A stretch of 7,511 bases of DNA. Origin: Acidobacteriota bacterium (GTDB lineage Bacteria; Acidobacteriota; Terriglobia; Acidiferrales; UBA7541). Positions within the stretch are counted from its first letter, which is position 1; every line of letters starts with the position of its first letter. The notes under the pieces are model-generated. The model had not been told where the DNA came from. It searched no databases and worked only from the letters and a program-made list of their open reading frames with translations. The stretch is from assembly GCA_003131985.1 (NCBI GenBank), contig PKWH01000184.1, forward strand, positions 6,806 to 14,316, in the 5' to 3' direction. The position numbers and the translations under genes were made by a program. This document shows, piece by piece, positions 7,500-7,511 of the stretch.

Positions 7500-7511
7500 C
7501 TTCTCTTCAAA

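Noticed and set aside
6979..7500. Minus-strand 173-residue frame beginning MVGASGFEPPASWSRTRRAS.
   Set aside because: Its start lies antisense to the tRNA-Pro gene and the rest is antisense to serA. Peptides of the type SGFEPPASWSRTRRA are a well-known false translation of tRNA complements.

Overview
The window looks like ordinary chromosomal DNA from a bacterium, most likely a member of the Acidobacteriota. The clearest hint is the large secreted metallopeptidase. Its mature N-terminus is a carboxypeptidase regulatory-like domain beginning ISGTVKDPSGAVVAGA, a module these organisms commonly place on exported proteins. This taxonomic call is an inference. No phage, transposon, CRISPR or plasmid signature is visible.

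Layout. Positions 1-60 may hold the tail of a + strand gene that starts outside the window. A 261-residue glycosyltransferase-like protein (214-999, +) converges on a 934-residue M1-type zinc metallopeptidase (1026-3830, -), with only 26 bases between their stop codons. Upstream of the peptidase on the same strand lies a 93-residue helical protein of unknown function (4114-4395, -). The 283 bases between those two hold only a short coding-like remnant or micro-ORF. Then come two + strand genes: a 317-residue unknown protein with a ParB/sulfiredoxin-like motif (4663-5616) and serA, D-3-phosphoglycerate dehydrogenase (5699-7306). The window closes with a tRNA-Pro gene (anticodon CGG, 7422-7499).

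Functionally the window is mixed. SerA makes the first committed step of serine synthesis and tRNA-Pro reads CCG codons; both are housekeeping. The peptidase is exported and probably acts in the periplasm or at the cell surface. The glycosyltransferase-like, 93-residue and ParB-like proteins stand as single genes with no clear shared pathway. I see no coherent multi-gene novel system. The points most worth a second look are the peptidase, which keeps its zinc site but lacks the usual GXMEN exopeptidase motif, and the ParB-like protein.
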